Assembly (NCBI RefSeq): GCF_009389715.1
Contig: NC_052400.1
Location: 21,545,674-21,609,673, forward strand
DNA: 64,000 nucleotides
Source: Phoenix dactylifera
Taxonomy: Eukaryota; Streptophyta; Magnoliopsida; Arecales; Arecaceae
Direction of reading: 5' to 3'
The notes beneath the pieces were generated by a model. It saw nothing but the letters and a program-made list of their open reading frames with translations, ran no database searches and had not been told where the DNA came from. Position 1 is the stretch's first letter, and the number at the start of each line of letters is the position of its first letter. The translations under genes and the position numbers were made by a program. Below, in pieces: positions 27,727 to 40,686 of this stretch.

Positions 27727-30700
27727 TGTCCGGGCCCACAACCTACTAGGCCCAATAAGAAATGGGCCCAGTTAAGGGTTTGGGCCCAAATTTCACTGTG
27801 GGCAGTGCTGTATAAGGTTTAAAAAAAAAAAAAAAAAAAAAACGAAGGGATAAGACCGACAGGGGGGGTTACCGCGCCCCCTTGCTGGCAGCCGATGCCG
27901 GCGCGCCGGAGACAGGGGGGGCGGCGGCCAGTCCCGAAATATGGAGGAAAGGAGAGGATGGGACGTCTCAGACGAGGGTTTCATCCTCTAATCAAATATT
28001 TAATCCTCTGCCGGCAACCCCAAATCACAGACCCCCCTAAACACCGAACGAGAGAACGAGAGAGAGAGCCGAAGCCCTGGAGCCTAAGGCCAAGGAGCTC
28101 TGAAGCTCTGGGAAAGGAAGGACTATTAGGGAGGAAGCACTGCCGACTGCAACCGGCCAAGGTAAGGAGTTTTAGGGTTATGGTTTAATAGAAGTAAAGA
28201 AACCCCTCTGTGGGGTGCTCTCCCCCTCTGTGTCAACAGTGAAACAGAGGGGAGGAGGCCGACACAGGAGAGGGAGAAAAAACCCACAAGCCCTAGGTCG
28301 GACTGGACTCACAGGCCGCGTACTCGATGACCACCCGGGCCGAACCCAACCGGGCTCAGCCTGCGGACGAACCGGACACCGCGGCCTCGGCCGCGGGTAC
28401 CCTGGGGTTCGGGGGGCAGCCCCGGGCCGCCGGATCTGGCCGAGCCGGCAACAGAGGTGGCCACAAGGCCACCAACCCCGGCCGGACCACCACCTCTTCT
28501 CCGGCAAGGGGTGGTGGAGCCGGAAGGAAGAACCAAGGAGTAGAGAAAAAAAGAAAGAAAAGAAGAAGAAAACGGAAGAGGAAGAAGAACAAAAAAAAAA
28601 AAAAAAAAAAAAAAAAGAGGGGGTACTTACCGCGGACCACGGCCTTACCTCGCCGTGGTCGGAGCCAGAGAAGTTCTCCCGGAGGAGATCGGCCTCGACC
28701 CCACCTCCCGGCTCTTTTCCTCTCCTCCGGCACCACTTCGAAGAAGAGGGAAAGGGCCGGCCTCCCACCGTCGCCGCCCCGAAGGGGAAGCACCACTCCG
28801 GGCTGGTAGATCGGGAGCCTCGCCTCCCCGGCCGCCTGCGAGAGGAGGGGAAGAAATGGAAGGCGGCGAGGGAAGAAGGAGGCCGGGGAGGGTTCGGTAA
28901 AGGTCGGAAGGAGGAGGAGGCCGTAGATTTGGCCGGATGAGGAGGGGAGCCGGAGGACCGGCCGGAGACATGGGTCGGTAGAGACGAAGGAGAGAAGAGG
29001 GAGAGAGAGAGAGGGAAAGAAAGGGAGTGACCGAGAGGGGGAAGGCCACAGATTTGGCCGGAGGAGAAGAAGGTGAGCCGGAAGTTAAGGTTTCGGCGAA
29101 AATAAAGAAGAAAAAAAAAAAAAGAGAGAGAGAGAGAGAGAGTCAGGGAGAGTGAGAGTTGCTTTGGCCAGAGGCGAAGAGGAAGACCGAAGGGCCGGCC
29201 GGAGCAACCAGGGCCTCCGGTGAGAGTGAAGGAGAGAACGAGGGAGAGGGAGACCCGAGAGGAGAGAGAGGAGAGCGGGAGATTAAGAGGCGGAAGCCTC
29301 TGGAAGGGGGGAGAAAGATCTGTTAACGGGTTCGCGGGTCGGATCCGAATCCGAACCCGCAACCCGTTAAGCCCAAAGAAAAAGAAAAAAAAAAAAAAAG
29401 AAAGAAAAAGAAAAAGAAAAAGAAAAAGAAAAAGGGAAAGGGTTTAGCCAAATTCGACTAAACCCGAGCCCAATCAAATTGGGCTAAGTCTGGACAAGCC
29501 AGACTATAAATTTAACCCGAAATTAAACCCAATTAAGCTGGGAATTAAGCTTAGTGGCCAATCGGAAGGCCAATTAAGACTTATGAGCCCAGCCAAGACC
29601 CCAATACAAGGGAATTAGGCTTGGGCTAAATTTCAGGTAGAAAAAGAAATAATATATTGTTATTATGACATGATTGTAGGTGACTTAGGACTCGTCACCA
29701 GGACGCAGGAGACCTAGGAGAAAGGCAAATTACGGTAAGTAACTTGTTTTAATCTTGTTGTTAATCGTGTGTGTAAGTAACCTGTCCTAATCTTTTATGG
29801 ATCATGCATGAAATTTAACCCGTTATACAAGTTATGATTATATGTGCTTTATGATTTCCATTGTGCCTACGAAATAAGTGTATTACATTATATCCTAAGA
29901 TATGGATTATGAATTATGTGTACGAGTGGCATGTGTTAGCCATATAATTGGTGATTATGCATAAATCATGCTTATGTAGATTTCATAATGCATGTAAGGT
30001 GAACGGAATTGTATGTCATAACTTTTATTAGCATGAGCATAAAGCATGATGATGAATTGCCTCTAGTTGTTTGCACATCGTGCAAGGGGTACCTAAGGGT
30101 TTTGATGCTACGGGCCGAATGCAACTGAGCCGGCCTTGCCAGTGGCCGATAATGACTGAGCCAGCCCCGCCAGTGGCCGACTAATAACTGAGCAGGCCCC
30201 GCCAGTGACCATTAATGAATTCACCGTAGCATCTATGAGGTACTACCTATACGGAGCATTATTTATGAACTCTTAAGAGCTACTGACCTAATGTAACTGA
30301 GCCGGCCTTGCTAGTGGCCGAGAATGACTGAGCCAGCCCCGCCAGTGGCCGCCTAATAACTGAGCCGGTCCCGCCAGTGGCCAAGAAAGACTTCGCAGTA
30401 GCATTTAAGAGCATGACCACGGCAATGCCGGTGGCACGATTTTTCCTACATGTGCATATTACATGATTTCTTGATATTGTAGGATACTGTTTTATTTACT
30501 CAGCATGGATATTTTATGATTGATTTAGTAGCATACATGTCAGTTTCTCAAATCCTGATAAGCATGATTAATATTTTTAGTCGATTCGACAAGATTATGC
30601 AGGATTACTTACTGAGCCGTGTAGCTCATGCCTGTTCTTTTACGTTTTTTTTTTTAGATCACCACCAGTGACAGCTGCCAGAAGCATTTTTCTTTTGCCA

Positions 30701-30927
30701 CAGGGCTTCTTTATTTTTGGGATGATATAAATAAACTTTTGTGTATATACAAACTATGTAGAAGCTCTGTACTTTATATGAACCAGTGGGTTGTAATACT
30801 TTCTTTTGATATATACAAGTTACACTGCTTTTGACTACCTGTTTACCATGTACGAGGCTGCGTGCTATTGCGGGTAGTAGTCGGCAATAGCACGGCCGTG
30901 TCACGGATTCGGATCCGGGGCGTGACA
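27722..30927 (+). repeat. 3' LTR of the chromovirus
   Basis: A 3206-bp copy of 19913-23143. Visible substitutions against the 5' LTR include changes near 27736, 27882, 28003, 28281, 28304, 28358, 28431, 28928, 29831 and 30312. Most other differences are lengths of poly-A and GA tracts. Confidence 0.95.
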
Positions 30928-30932
30928 CTTTA

Positions 30933-31968
30933 TGCATCCCTCAGCTGCATTAATGGCAGGCATTCTTTTGATATGCCACCACACTAGTATTTTAGAGGAA
31001 GCTTGTTGGAACAATAGAGAGAAGGCACAACATGTTCTGAGTTAATGTACAACTTTTTATCACTTCCAAAGTTGCACAAACTCAGTCCATTACCATACAC
31101 CCATTAATTCGTACAACTTTTTATCACATCAATGCCACATGTGACAGATGCACATTTTTTTTTTTTGATCAAGATGAAGATAGCAACATGATGCTATTAG
31201 GTTACCTTTTTTTTCTTTAATTTTTGAATAAGATTCTCTCTCCAAACCAAATTGCTAGAAAGCAATCAGGTTATCACATTTCATCTACAGTGTCACTGCA
31301 TGCTCGTTACTTACAGAGAGCATTGTCAGCTATCTTGAATTCCTACAAAGACAAGAACTTGTACCATTATATATATGGTGTATGATAGAAAAATGGAGGC
31401 CTTCCAAAATTACCATAGCCATTATTTTAAACCATGAAATTTGCTGCATTATATAAAGCACTCTCACCATACGATCCAACTCGTAACAGCTGACAAGAGA
31501 AAGAAACTTGAGGTATGGAAGCAGGCTGCCATTTACATGTTAATGAAGACAAAACTGTGGTCTAAACTCTAAAGCCTCCCATGCATATCTTGTCAGTAAT
31601 TAACTCAGTAAGCGAAGCTAACATGCATTCTCAAGTCAGTAAACAATATCTCACCAAATTCAACATGGTACATGAAAAAGATTGGAGTAACAAAACAACA
31701 ACCTGTGGCTGTTCTTGGATGTATAAATAAAATGGAAGTAGGTTCTTTATAGTCTCATATTACTTGTGTGGGCACAGGGAGCTGTTGGTCCAAGACTGAG
31801 TGAAGCTGACAGTCATCCAACTAATCAAGACCTCGCAGGGTCACCCAGGGGACAAACCCTAGCAATCAAGAGGCCCATGTGTCTCCTCTGCTACCACCAC
31901 CGAAAGCTAGGGATGATGTATGCTTTCTAACAACTTGGCCTTGTGGCTTGGTTCTTTTTCTGCACTTA
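30933..31968. other. Intergenic DNA, nothing recognised
   Basis: AT-rich sequence to the right of the retrotransposon target site. No coding exon, RNA gene or element terminus is recognised. Confidence 0.5.
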
Positions 31969-31973
31969 GATTG

Positions 31974-32559
31974 TGTGATGACCCGTGTAAGTATTAGTCC
32001 TACGTACATTGGTTATTTGGGTAAGGTTCTAAGTTGTTACAAATGGTATTAGAGCAGACCCAACTCATGACATATGTAGATAAGGAGATACTGTAGCATG
32101 GATATATTTGAGCTGACCATGAGCTGATCGTAGTGTTTATGATTAGATTTGAGTGAATTTGGATACTTAGCTTAGCGAGGACGCCAAGGCTTAAATAGGG
32201 AGAGTATGTGATGATCCGTGCGGACGTGTGTTTGATCCACATCGATTATTCATTGGATAGATTTTGGATACTTATATAAGAACAAAGAACTCAAATAATA
32301 TATTTCAGCTAGCCATTTTGGGTGATGCCCTGGGTTGTTACTCGATCGTGATATTTGTTATTGGATATGAATGGATTTGGATCAGTTTGGCAAGAAAACT
32401 AAAGCTTAAACAGGGGGAGTATGTGAGGATCCGTGCAGGTGTGTGTTTAATTTTATATCGATTATTCGTCAGGATAGATCTTAAGTACTTATACAGGATC
32501 AAGGAACTCAAGTAATACCTTCCGACTAGCCTTTTTGGGTGAGATCTTGGGTTGCTACA
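31974..32559 (+). mobile_element. TRIM retrotransposon array with three LTRs
   Basis: Three related LTRs are at 31974-32041 (68 bp, internally deleted), 32207-32342 and 32422-32559. All begin TGTGA.GA.CCGTG and end with GTTGTTACA or a near match. Between the first two lies a primer-binding site at 32044-32055 (TGGTATTAGAGC, one mismatch to the initiator tRNA site) and an internal region ending in a GGGAGAGTA tract. Between the second and third only the last part of the internal region is left. Flanks GATTG (31969-31973) and AATTG (32560-32564) are a probable decayed 5-bp target duplication. The family is the same as the intact copy at 52093-52531. Confidence 0.85.
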
Positions 32560-32564
32560 AATTG

Positions 32565-33940
32565 CATACACTAGCTCGCTATTCCATCATATTTGTATTG
32601 ATTACCTAACATCTTACAAGAATTACGACTATTTGACAGCCATAGCTAGCTTGTCGATATGGTCATTGATGTTTCTTCCTCCCATTGTAACATCATCAAG
32701 CGAAATCAGTGCCTTTATCATCCAATTGATGGTGAGGTTGTCGCTAGAATAGAACATGGTATAAGGCATCCCTACTCTTAGATTAAATCTCCATAGGGCA
32801 TTCATGAATCTTGATTCGGGTATCGTGAAGCAGCTATTATTGAGCAAGCAAGCACTAACATCATTCGCCATGGTTTGATGTTGTTTGTCGAGAATTATGA
32901 TCCAACACAATTTGGATGTTGAAGTATAGCTTTGATGGCTGAAGGGTCGATATCAGTTTCAAACCCTCAGGCATGGTCAAGCTGTGCCACCATGATAGTC
33001 CTGCATGCTCTTGTAGTGGACCCTTTGAGGTTATAATTGAATAATAAAACAAGAAAAATTTGATGTTATTAGTGTAGTCATCATCATGAACCATTAGTGC
33101 AATTTGTTCGCCCATCCAGGACCTTATCTGCTTCTCTTCTCCCTTGGCTTCTAGCCTATTCATGCCTTCACAAATTTTTGCATATTAATCCACCATCCTC
33201 CACTACACTCGTGAAGCAATGACTGTTCAATGTTTCAATTATAGATCAATAACATAGGAGACAATAGTGCATTAGAATAAGACACCCATTCCGGTGGAGA
33301 AGATTTGCATCATTATGGTGTCTTGATACAACATGAGAAAGGCGGTGTGAGTCTATTTCCCATGGTCCCAAGAAGCATTCATTGTTTAAATTTGTGATGG
33401 TTACTTTAGTGAAGCCGTACTCTGGGAAAACATAGACTAAATTCACACAACGCCCTATTGCAAGCCATCCATTGGGCTACGTGTAATAGAATTGTTCCAG
33501 CTCCCTTTACGTCCTTTTCTCCGTAGCTGACAAGAATGGGCAAGACTGCCAATAAGCCTCTCAGGTTCCTCCCACGTCCACATTATGCCATTACTTTTGG
33601 ACATGAAACATCGACGAAATGATCTCTTTGAGGGAAATGATATCATATTGTCAATTATTGTACGACAATTCAACGAATGCACCTGAATTGGACCCACTTT
33701 CCTTGCAATACTCACAATTGAATCATTTTGGTCCAACAGGGTACGTACAAGGATTATGCGTTCTGAAATGAAGTCTGCCTTCATTGGTGGGGTTCAGCCA
33801 CTGGTCGAAAGAGATGATTACCGGAGCAACTTCTAGTCCGAAGTAAAGGACGTGCACAAAGTTCCCCAATCCATCAGATAAATTTGTAGATGTCTTGGAG
33901 CTACCATCTTAAACATATGCTTGGGATAATGAGGTGAGAG
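32565..33940 (-). pseudogene. Decayed coding-like sequence, identity unknown
   Basis: On the minus strand a frame with protein-like composition can be followed from about 33890 to 33740 (GNFVHVLYFGLEVAPVIISF and onward). It must switch frame to continue to about 33455. Further protein-like segments lie at 33446-33246, 33163-32861 and 32910-32629, each ending in stops. The pieces could be exons of an unrecognised gene, or a broken gene or transposon fragment. Frame changes and stops favour decay. I do not recognise the family. Confidence 0.3.
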
Positions 33941-34949
33941 AGTTTACCAATCTTAACAATGCATGAGCTGCAGCAACTGAAAACTTGGAAAAATAACAGG
34001 AGCATGGAGAATCTGTGACTGCTGAGGAAAGATGAACAAGTTGTACCAAAAAAATAAAAGGGAAGAAAGACAGGCAATCAATTGGTTATCTTTTTAATTG
34101 CCATACTAAAGAATTAGATGAGCAATAAATGGATGTAGATAAACTGTCATAAACTTGCTACTTTGAACCGGGGGCATGTGCAGAGGTCACCTTGCTGAAA
34201 AATTTAAAGAATGTTAGAGAAAATAAACAGAAGTTATTCTCAAGAAATTTCGATGCAGATTTTAGGAACAAAAATCATATGAGACCGGCGCCATAAAATA
34301 TTATATGAGACGAAATTTTTAATTTGCCCTGTTTTCTCTAGACTTCGACACCAGTTTAAGCATTCAAGTTATAAAATTCTGGTAAGTGGCAGAAGACCAG
34401 ATAATCGTGTCCAAGAGACTACATTTGATGCAAGCATGAAAGTAGATTTGTTAAGGGAAAATTTGAGTGTTGAACCGATCTTATAAGAATCCTGTTCAAA
34501 TTAGAATGCCGATGAATTGATCCATGCTTACCCTTAGTGTCTAATACAAACAGAAAACTAATGAGAAGTGCAATTCAAGAGCAAGAAACTTGAAGAATAA
34601 TGGCACCTACTACATGTAAGAGAACGCAGAGATTGAAAAGTTGAAAGAGGGTATCCAAGATGAAGCACGACAGAGAACAATTCACTAGATTGAACCAAAA
34701 TAAACAGAGATGAACAAAAACCACTAATCTGTACAGCACGTAAGAAATCTTGAACAATGTACATAACCTATAAAGCTATGATGGAGATTCATATATGATA
34801 CATTAACTGGTGAACCTACAGGAAAAATTTCTCATACCACTGACATGGTAAGTGGTGAAGGAGATAGCAGGCTCGAGAGAACTTCTCAAATGAATGTCCA
34901 TCACCTTCCTCTCTGAAGACTTCGGGAATCACCAATTTGCTCCCATCTT
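33941..34949 (-). other. Downstream flank and 3' UTR of BRI1
   Basis: AT-rich sequence downstream of the BRI1 stop codon. The part nearest 34949 is presumably 3' UTR. No other gene is recognised. Confidence 0.45.
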
Positions 34950-37900
34950 TCAATCTCTCTCTTCTTTGCCTTCCTTCAAGCTTATATCGACCATCCAGTA
35001 ACTCCCAGCCACCGACGCAGAGGCAGTGGAGTCGACGGCAGACCCTGCCTGAATCTCCTTGAACATCGCCATCACATTTAGCATCGTGGGACGCTTCATC
35101 GGCCTGTCATTCAGGCAAGCATAAGCAATTTTTAGATGCTCCAGCAGCTCCAGCTCCAGTGTGGGATCTCCCTTCAGAAGCTCGGGATCGAACACATCAG
35201 TGATCCTAAGCTTTGAGTGCTGCATGACCCATCCGACCAAGTTATTGTCCCCGAAGTCCGCCGAGTCCGTGGGCCGCTTGCCGGTTAGGAGCTCGAGCAG
35301 GACCACGCCATAGCTGTAGACATCCCCTTTGGTGGTACAGCGGAAGCTCTGGTAATACTCCGGCGGAACATAGCCAGGCGTTCCGGCTAGTGTGGAAACA
35401 CTTAAATGTGTGTCCATTGCGCTCATTAGCCTTGCCATTCCGAAATCCGAGACCCTGGCTTCCAAGTTCTCATCGAGAAGGACATTGCTCGATTTCATAT
35501 CTCTGTGAATGATGTGGGGAATGCAGCTGTGGTGGAGGAATGCTAGGCCTCTGGCTGCTCCAATGGCAATCTTTCTCCTGGCTGCCCAGTTGAGCTTGAT
35601 CCCGTTCTTCTTCCGGTCATGCAGCACATCTTCTAGGCTTCCATGCTTCATGTATTCATAGACTAGAAGGCGTTCTTCCTTGACCTTGCAGTAGCCCAAC
35701 AAGGGAACGAGGTTCCGGTGCTTGACCTTTCCAATTGTTTCCATCTCGGCCATGAATTCCCTCTCACCTTGCCCGCTGATGTGAATCAGTTTCTTTATGG
35801 CTACTACGCTGCCATCTCTGAGCTGGGCTTTGTAAACATCACCAAATCCGCCGGAACCAATTAATCTATCATTGTGGAAGCCATTGGTGGCTTTGAGGAG
35901 ATCGGCAAAAGTGAGGTTCTTGAGGGGCTTCTCAAATGTAGCAAGGCTGATGCTTAAGGCTTCCTTCGTTCCTGTGAGCTTCCAGCTGGAATCCCAGGTT
36001 CCTGATAGATCTCGGCTGCTGCTGCTATTATCCTTCTTCCACTTCTTCCTCTTCCTGCTCTCAACTGCGATTATGACGACGCCGAAGATGCAGAAGAGAG
36101 AAAAGAGCGATCCCATCACCACGCTCCCTGCAACAGAGGCTTGCCGTCGTCGGTGGGACTCTGAATGCTGACTGCTCGAGTTCAATACAAGATTCTCCTC
36201 GCAAGATGGGAGAGGATAACCACAGAGGGCTGAGTTGTTCTCATACCGATATCGGGGAAATGTCGCCAACTGACCCCCTTGAGGGATGGTGCCATTGAGC
36301 TTATTATTGGAGAGATCAATCTCTGAAAGCATCGAGAGCCCAGAGAAGCTCGCTGGAATTGGACCTTCAAGAGCGTTGTGGGAGAGATCGAGGACCCCCA
36401 CAGACCGCAAGCCCCCCAAGTCCGGCGGGATGAGACCAGAGAGCATGTTGTGGCCTAGATTCAAGATCATGAGGTAGAACATGCTCCCGAGTTCCTTTGG
36501 AATCTGGCCCTCGAACTCGTTGTAGGAGAGGTCGAGGAAGATCATGGAGCCGTTGTTGTTGAAGGTGTACTGGGTGCTCCCCATGTAGACCCTGGTGAAG
36601 TTGCAGGACCGCGAGCTAGGTAGCCGGCCGAGCTGTTCTGGCCGGACGCCGGCGAACTCGAGGAGGTTCCCAGCCCCTCGGCACTCCTTGCTCCCGTCAT
36701 TCCGCAGGTACACGTACCTCTTCCCGGTGACCAGACCGGCGGCTACCTTGCCGGATTGCTTGGCGAGGCTTCCCGGAATTGTCCCGTTCAATCTATTGCT
36801 GTTGAGGTCGAGCCATATCAGGCTCTTGCAGTCCCCGAGCTCGGGCGGGATGGCGCCGGAGAACGAGTTGCTGCTGAGCTTAAGGATGGCAAGTTTGTTC
36901 AGCCGGCCGATCCACGAGGGGATCTCGCCACTGAGGTGGTTGCTCGAGAGGGAGATCCAGTTCAAACTGGAGCAGTTTCCAAGGCCATCGGGGATCAGAC
37001 CGGTGAGCCCATTGTTGTCGAGAATGAGATTCTCCATGGTCTGGATGCAGCCCAGCTCACCCGGAATGTCGCCTTGGAGCAGGTTCTGCCACATGATCAG
37101 ATCACGGAGCTTGGAGAGCGACCCAATGGAGGACGGAATGGTTCCAGTTAGGTAATTGAAGCTGAGATCTAGGGAGACGAGCATCGAGCAGTTGCCGAGG
37201 CTCGCCGGAATGGAGCCGCTGAAAGCATTGTTCTGTAAATAGAGCTCCTTTAACCTGGGACCACGGGTTTGGCAGAGGCCGGAAGGAATAGGCCCTGATA
37301 GGCCGTTCGAGCTGAGATCGAGCAACTCTAGTTTTACGAGATTTGAGAGTGAATCAGAGAGACTTCCGGTGAGGTTGTTGAAGGCGAGCTCCACTCTCCT
37401 GAGACTGGGCATGGAGGTGAGGGCTTCTAGGGGGAGCTCGCCGGAGAAGCTGTTGCCGGAGAGGCTGATGGACTCTAAAGAGGAACAAGAAGAGAGATCG
37501 CCGGGGAAAGAACCGGACAAGTGGTTGGAGGAGAGATTCAAGAAGACTAGATTCCGGCATTCGCTAAAGATTCCCGCGCCGACCTCGCCAGAGAGATGGT
37601 TGGACGAGAGGTCGAGGTGGTAAAGGGCGGAGCAGTCGGGGATGGTCGGAATCACACCGGAGAGCTGGTTTCCGGCCAGATCCAAGTGCTGGATGTGGGA
37701 GCCGGAAAGGAGCCACCGGAGGTCGGTCTCGGCGGAGATCTTGTTGAAGGAGAGGTCGAGAGTCTGGAGGTGGAATCCGAAGCCGGAGGGGGCATTCCCG
37801 GCGGCGGAGGGCCCGACGGCGTTGCTGGAGAGATTTAAGTATCTCAAACCCGAGCACGAGGAGGCGAGGGCGGACACGTCGGCGACGGACCCGACCAAGC

Positions 37901-38279
37901 GGTTTCCGGCGAGATCGAGCACGGTCAGGCGGCCGCTGCAGCGGGAGCCGCCGGCCGAGGCGAGGGTTCCGGTGAGGTTTGCGGAGGCGAGGGAGAGGGA
38001 CTCGAGGTATTCGAGGGCGAAGAGGGTGGAGACGACGGAGCGGAGGTCGGTGCTGAGGGTGAGACGCTCGAGGGCGACGGCGGCGACGCGGGAGCTCTTG
38101 CAGGAGACGCCGGCGAAGGAGAAGCAAGGGTTCCGGGTGGGCATCCAGCTCGGGAGAGCCTGGGGTTCGGGGAGCGAGCTCTTGAAAGAGATGAGGAGCT
38201 CCAAGTCCTCCGAAGGAGACGCGGCTCCTGGACGAAATAGGAGGACAACGACGAGGACTGAAAGCAGGAGGGAATCCAT
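34950..38279 (-). CDS. BRI1: BRI1, brassinosteroid receptor kinase
   Basis: A single uninterrupted frame of 1109 codons, intronless as in other BRI1 genes (rice 1121 residues, Arabidopsis 1196). The product is a plasma-membrane receptor that binds brassinosteroid outside the cell and signals through BAK1-type co-receptors. It has a signal peptide at about 1-21, then an N-terminal paired Cys (C52, C60). A long LRR array follows, broken by the roughly 70-residue island domain at about 509-578 ([10 protein letters not shown] to YTFNNNG) that forms the hormone pocket. A second Cys pair (LCGYPLPSC) precedes a transmembrane helix at about 713-735. The kinase domain starts near 806 with [11 protein letters not shown], the Lys of VAIKK is near 828, HRD near 925 and DFG near 945. 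APE is replaced by PPE, usual in this family. The first Met is used because it directly precedes the signal peptide. All key residues are present, so it should be active. Confidence 0.97.
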   Translation of the reverse strand: MDSLLLSVLVVVLLFRPGAASPSEDLELLISFKSSLPEPQALPSWMPTRNPCFSFAGVSCKSSRVAAVALERLTLSTDLRSVVSTLFALEYLESLSLASANLTGTLASAGGSRCSGRLTVLDLAGNRLVGSVADVSALASSCSGLRYLNLSSNAVGPSAAGNAPSGFGFHLQTLDLSFNKISAETDLRWLLSGSHIQHLDLAGNQLSGVIPTIPDCSALYHLDLSSNHLSGEVGAGIFSECRNLVFLNLSSNHLSGSFPGDLSSCSSLESISLSGNSFSGELPLEALTSMPSLRRVELAFNNLTGSLSDSLSNLVKLELLDLSSNGLSGPIPSGLCQTRGPRLKELYLQNNAFSGSIPASLGNCSMLVSLDLSFNYLTGTIPSSIGSLSKLRDLIMWQNLLQGDIPGELGCIQTMENLILDNNGLTGLIPDGLGNCSSLNWISLSSNHLSGEIPSWIGRLNKLAILKLSSNSFSGAIPPELGDCKSLIWLDLNSNRLNGTIPGSLAKQSGKVAAGLVTGKRYVYLRNDGSKECRGAGNLLEFAGVRPEQLGRLPSSRSCNFTRVYMGSTQYTFNNNGSMIFLDLSYNEFEGQIPKELGSMFYLMILNLGHNMLSGLIPPDLGGLRSVGVLDLSHNALEGPIPASFSGLSMLSEIDLSNNKLNGTIPQGGQLATFPRYRYENNSALCGYPLPSCEENLVLNSSSQHSESHRRRQASVAGSVVMGSLFSLFCIFGVVIIAVESRKRKKWKKDNSSSSRDLSGTWDSSWKLTGTKEALSISLATFEKPLKNLTFADLLKATNGFHNDRLIGSGGFGDVYKAQLRDGSVVAIKKLIHISGQGEREFMAEMETIGKVKHRNLVPLLGYCKVKEERLLVYEYMKHGSLEDVLHDRKKNGIKLNWAARRKIAIGAARGLAFLHHSCIPHIIHRDMKSSNVLLDENLEARVSDFGMARLMSAMDTHLSVSTLAGTPGYVPPEYYQSFRCTTKGDVYSYGVVLLELLTGKRPTDSADFGDNNLVGWVMQHSKLRITDVFDPELLKGDPTLELELLEHLKIAYACLNDRPMKRPTMLNVMAMFKEIQAGSAVDSTASASVAGSYWMVDISLKEGKEERD

Positions 38280-38660
38280 GGAGAGTCGGAGCTTTCTTCT
38301 TATAGTAGCTGAGTTTACGGTTTCTAGAGTTCGGGTTCCGCCATTAATGGAGGAATGGAGGTCCAGAGTGACACGGAGGGAGGAGCCCAGAAACGAAGGC
38401 TGGGGGGGAGCAGAGGAAGGTTTTTATCGGGCGTCGTCCTTCAGATCCGATCCCGCGCGTGGGGCAACTGCCGTCTTCTATCAGACCTCATAAATCCCCT
38501 TGGCTCAACATGAAATAACGCAACTGACATCAATTCATGTAAATTACTTGCCAGCGGCTGGTATTTGTCGGAGAGTTTAACGTACCCGATTTAGATGACG
38601 TAGATTTCCGCAGAAACGTCTAGAAGTTAGGAATTTGTTCGATCTCAGCCGTTCACCGGA
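38280..38660 (-). promoter_or_regulatory. BRI1 5' flank and probable promoter
   Basis: Sequence just upstream of the BRI1 start codon. On the minus strand it is GC-rich near the ATG and AT-rich further away. No individual regulatory site can be assigned with confidence. Confidence 0.4.
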
Positions 38661-38667
38661 TTTTTTT

Positions 38668-39087
38668 TTACATGAATACTTATTTAAAATTTAAATTTAT
38701 ATAAATATTTTTTTAAAATTTTTATTTACTACCATTGCTATCCTAAAATACTATGTGCAAATATAACAATTCTTCTAATACCATTAATAAAAATTATATT
38801 TATTTTAATTAAAAATAAAAAAATTTTAAATTACTTTTTTTTGTCTCATCATGAATGCTTTATAAATATTTTTGTTTTACAGAACTATCTATTAAAAATA
38901 TTCTAATCATTTTAATTTGAAATTATTTATTTTTTTACGGTGTTAGTGTTAGATGATGTAAGTACATATACAAAAATAAAAATAAAAATAATATAGTAAA
39001 ATAATTTTTTTAGAATATATACATGTAAATATTCATTTAAAAAATATTTATATAAAATTTAATATTTAAAAAAGTATTTGTATTAAA
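38668..39087. mobile_element. AT-rich MITE-like element, copy 1
   Basis: About 420 bp with imperfect inverted ends of roughly 45 bp. The left end has ATGAATACTTATTTAAAA then TATAAATATTTTTTTAAAA. The right end is its diverged complement around 39025-39085. A copy in the opposite orientation lies at 41412-41862, which makes a repeat family likely. No clear target duplication was found. Confidence 0.5.
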
Positions 39088-39485
39088 AAAATTAAATTAA
39101 TGATCAAAAGTGTCTAATGTGAAAAGTCAGAGTGGTCATCATAAGGTGGTTAAATGAACGGACGGTAAAAATGGCCGTCCAAAGGTTGGAGGTAAGAAAA
39201 ATTTTAATTGAAAAAGAAAAAAAAAAACCTGAGGTGACGTGGTGGCATATCCAACATTAGTGGCTAGGCCCCGCACATCCATTACCCAATCACGAAACGT
39301 CAACGCCCTCTTAGTGGAGTATCTGGTTATGTGCTGTTCACGTGCTGACATGACAATGATAGATTAGTGTGCCATGTCAGCATGTAATAAGGTGGGAGGA
39401 GAGGGACACGGAAAAAAATCAAAGCGCGATGCGATTTTACCATCAGAACCCTCCTTTGGGGGGGTTAAAAACTTAGCGAAAATCA

Positions 39486-39532
<47 letters not shown>

Positions 39533-40523
39533 GACATAGTTTCAGAATTTATTATTCATATTTTTTTTTCATTGTTACTTTCGAGATAAATTATTAACAT
39601 CTATTAATATTTTCTATAATACTTTTATAATATTAGTATTTATTATATATAATAATAAAATAATATATAGATATTATATTATAGTATAGTATATTATATA
39701 TCTTATGATATAATATAATATAATATAATATATTAATGTAAATAGCATGATACTATAATAATATTTATTTTATTATATTAGAATGTAATATATTATTATA
39801 GTAACATTGTTATTATAATAATGACATGATAATTTTATTATATCATATCATATTATTTATATATAGTAATTCATATAAGAGTATATTATATAAAATAATT
39901 GATATATATTATATATTATTTTTATAATATAATAATATTATATTATATATACTATTTTTTATATTATTGTATTATTATATTATTATGAGATTGGGAGTAT
40001 TTTAGAAATAACATAAAAATAATTTTTTTCGCTAATGGAAAAATAACTTATCCATGTCATAGGTCGGTAAGACTTTTTTCTCATTTAGGATCTATTTTAA
40101 TAATAGGGCTGAAAATCTTATAAGAGCAAATCTTTTTTTCTTTCTTCGAGCCGGTCCACTTCAAAGCTCTTCGTGCGTATCTTTGCATATATGTCTAGTC
40201 CGTTCTGTAATCCAATAATTTTAAAGATTGTACTGGTTTAATTTATGAATCTTATAAAATTTTCAATCCAATCATTCAAATAGAAGTTTATGAATAAATA
40301 CTATCTATAAAACAATAACTTATTTATTTTAAAAAAATATAAACTTTTCTATAATATTTATTCACCAAAAAAAACTGGCCATTAGTAGTACCTTTTTTTT
40401 TCCAAGGGAAATAAACAAGCACCTCATGCGCGCTTTGAACACCAACAATAGTTTTACCCAACTTCAAAAGCAACGTTACAGAAAATCCAATTTGTATAAA
40501 TCTTCAACGACAAATCATCAACT
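39088..40523. other. AT-rich intergenic DNA with (TA)n tract
   Basis: Contains an uninterrupted (TA)n run at 39487-39530 and about 400 bp of nearly pure A/T sequence (39540-39990) made of TATTATA and ATAATATA variants. No gene is recognised. Confidence 0.6.
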
Positions 40524-40643
40524 TTAAAATTGAGGCGTGAGCGGAGGAGAGAGACCTCCTATATATGGTGCTTGCTGACGAGAGATAGCAAGAGAAGGGA
40601 TAAGGGTATTTGGGAAATAGGGCAGCAGAGAGAACATCAAGCG

Positions 40644-40686
<43 letters not shown>

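Larger units (their letters stand above)
19913..30927 (+). mobile_element. Full-length Ty3/gypsy chromovirus, Tekay/Del type
   Basis: This is an 11.0-kb LTR retrotransposon with every structural part visible. The 5' LTR is 19913-23143, the primer-binding site 23149-23160, the gag-pol frame 23281-27726, the polypurine tract just before 27722 and the 3' LTR 27722-30927. The LTRs begin with TGTAATG and end with GTGACA. The 5-bp target duplication CTTTA is at 19908-19912 and 30928-30932. The order protease, RT, RNase H, integrase and the C-terminal chromodomain-like segment place it among chromoviruses. The long LTRs and the tail ending at the polypurine tract fit Tekay/Del. By eye, the LTRs differ by only about a dozen substitutions plus length changes in homopolymer tracts, so the insertion is very young. 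Confidence 0.95.

Noticed and set aside
28178..29362. 394-codon minus-strand open frame, and similar frames at 20418-21693 and 28215-29447
   Set aside because: They lie wholly inside the LTRs, consist of poly-K/F/RERER stretches from purine tracts and occur on both strands. They are composition artefacts.
37642..38493. 283-codon plus-strand frame and other long frames opposite BRI1
   Set aside because: Antisense shadows of the GC-rich LRR-coding region. Their composition is R/E/P-rich with no domain.
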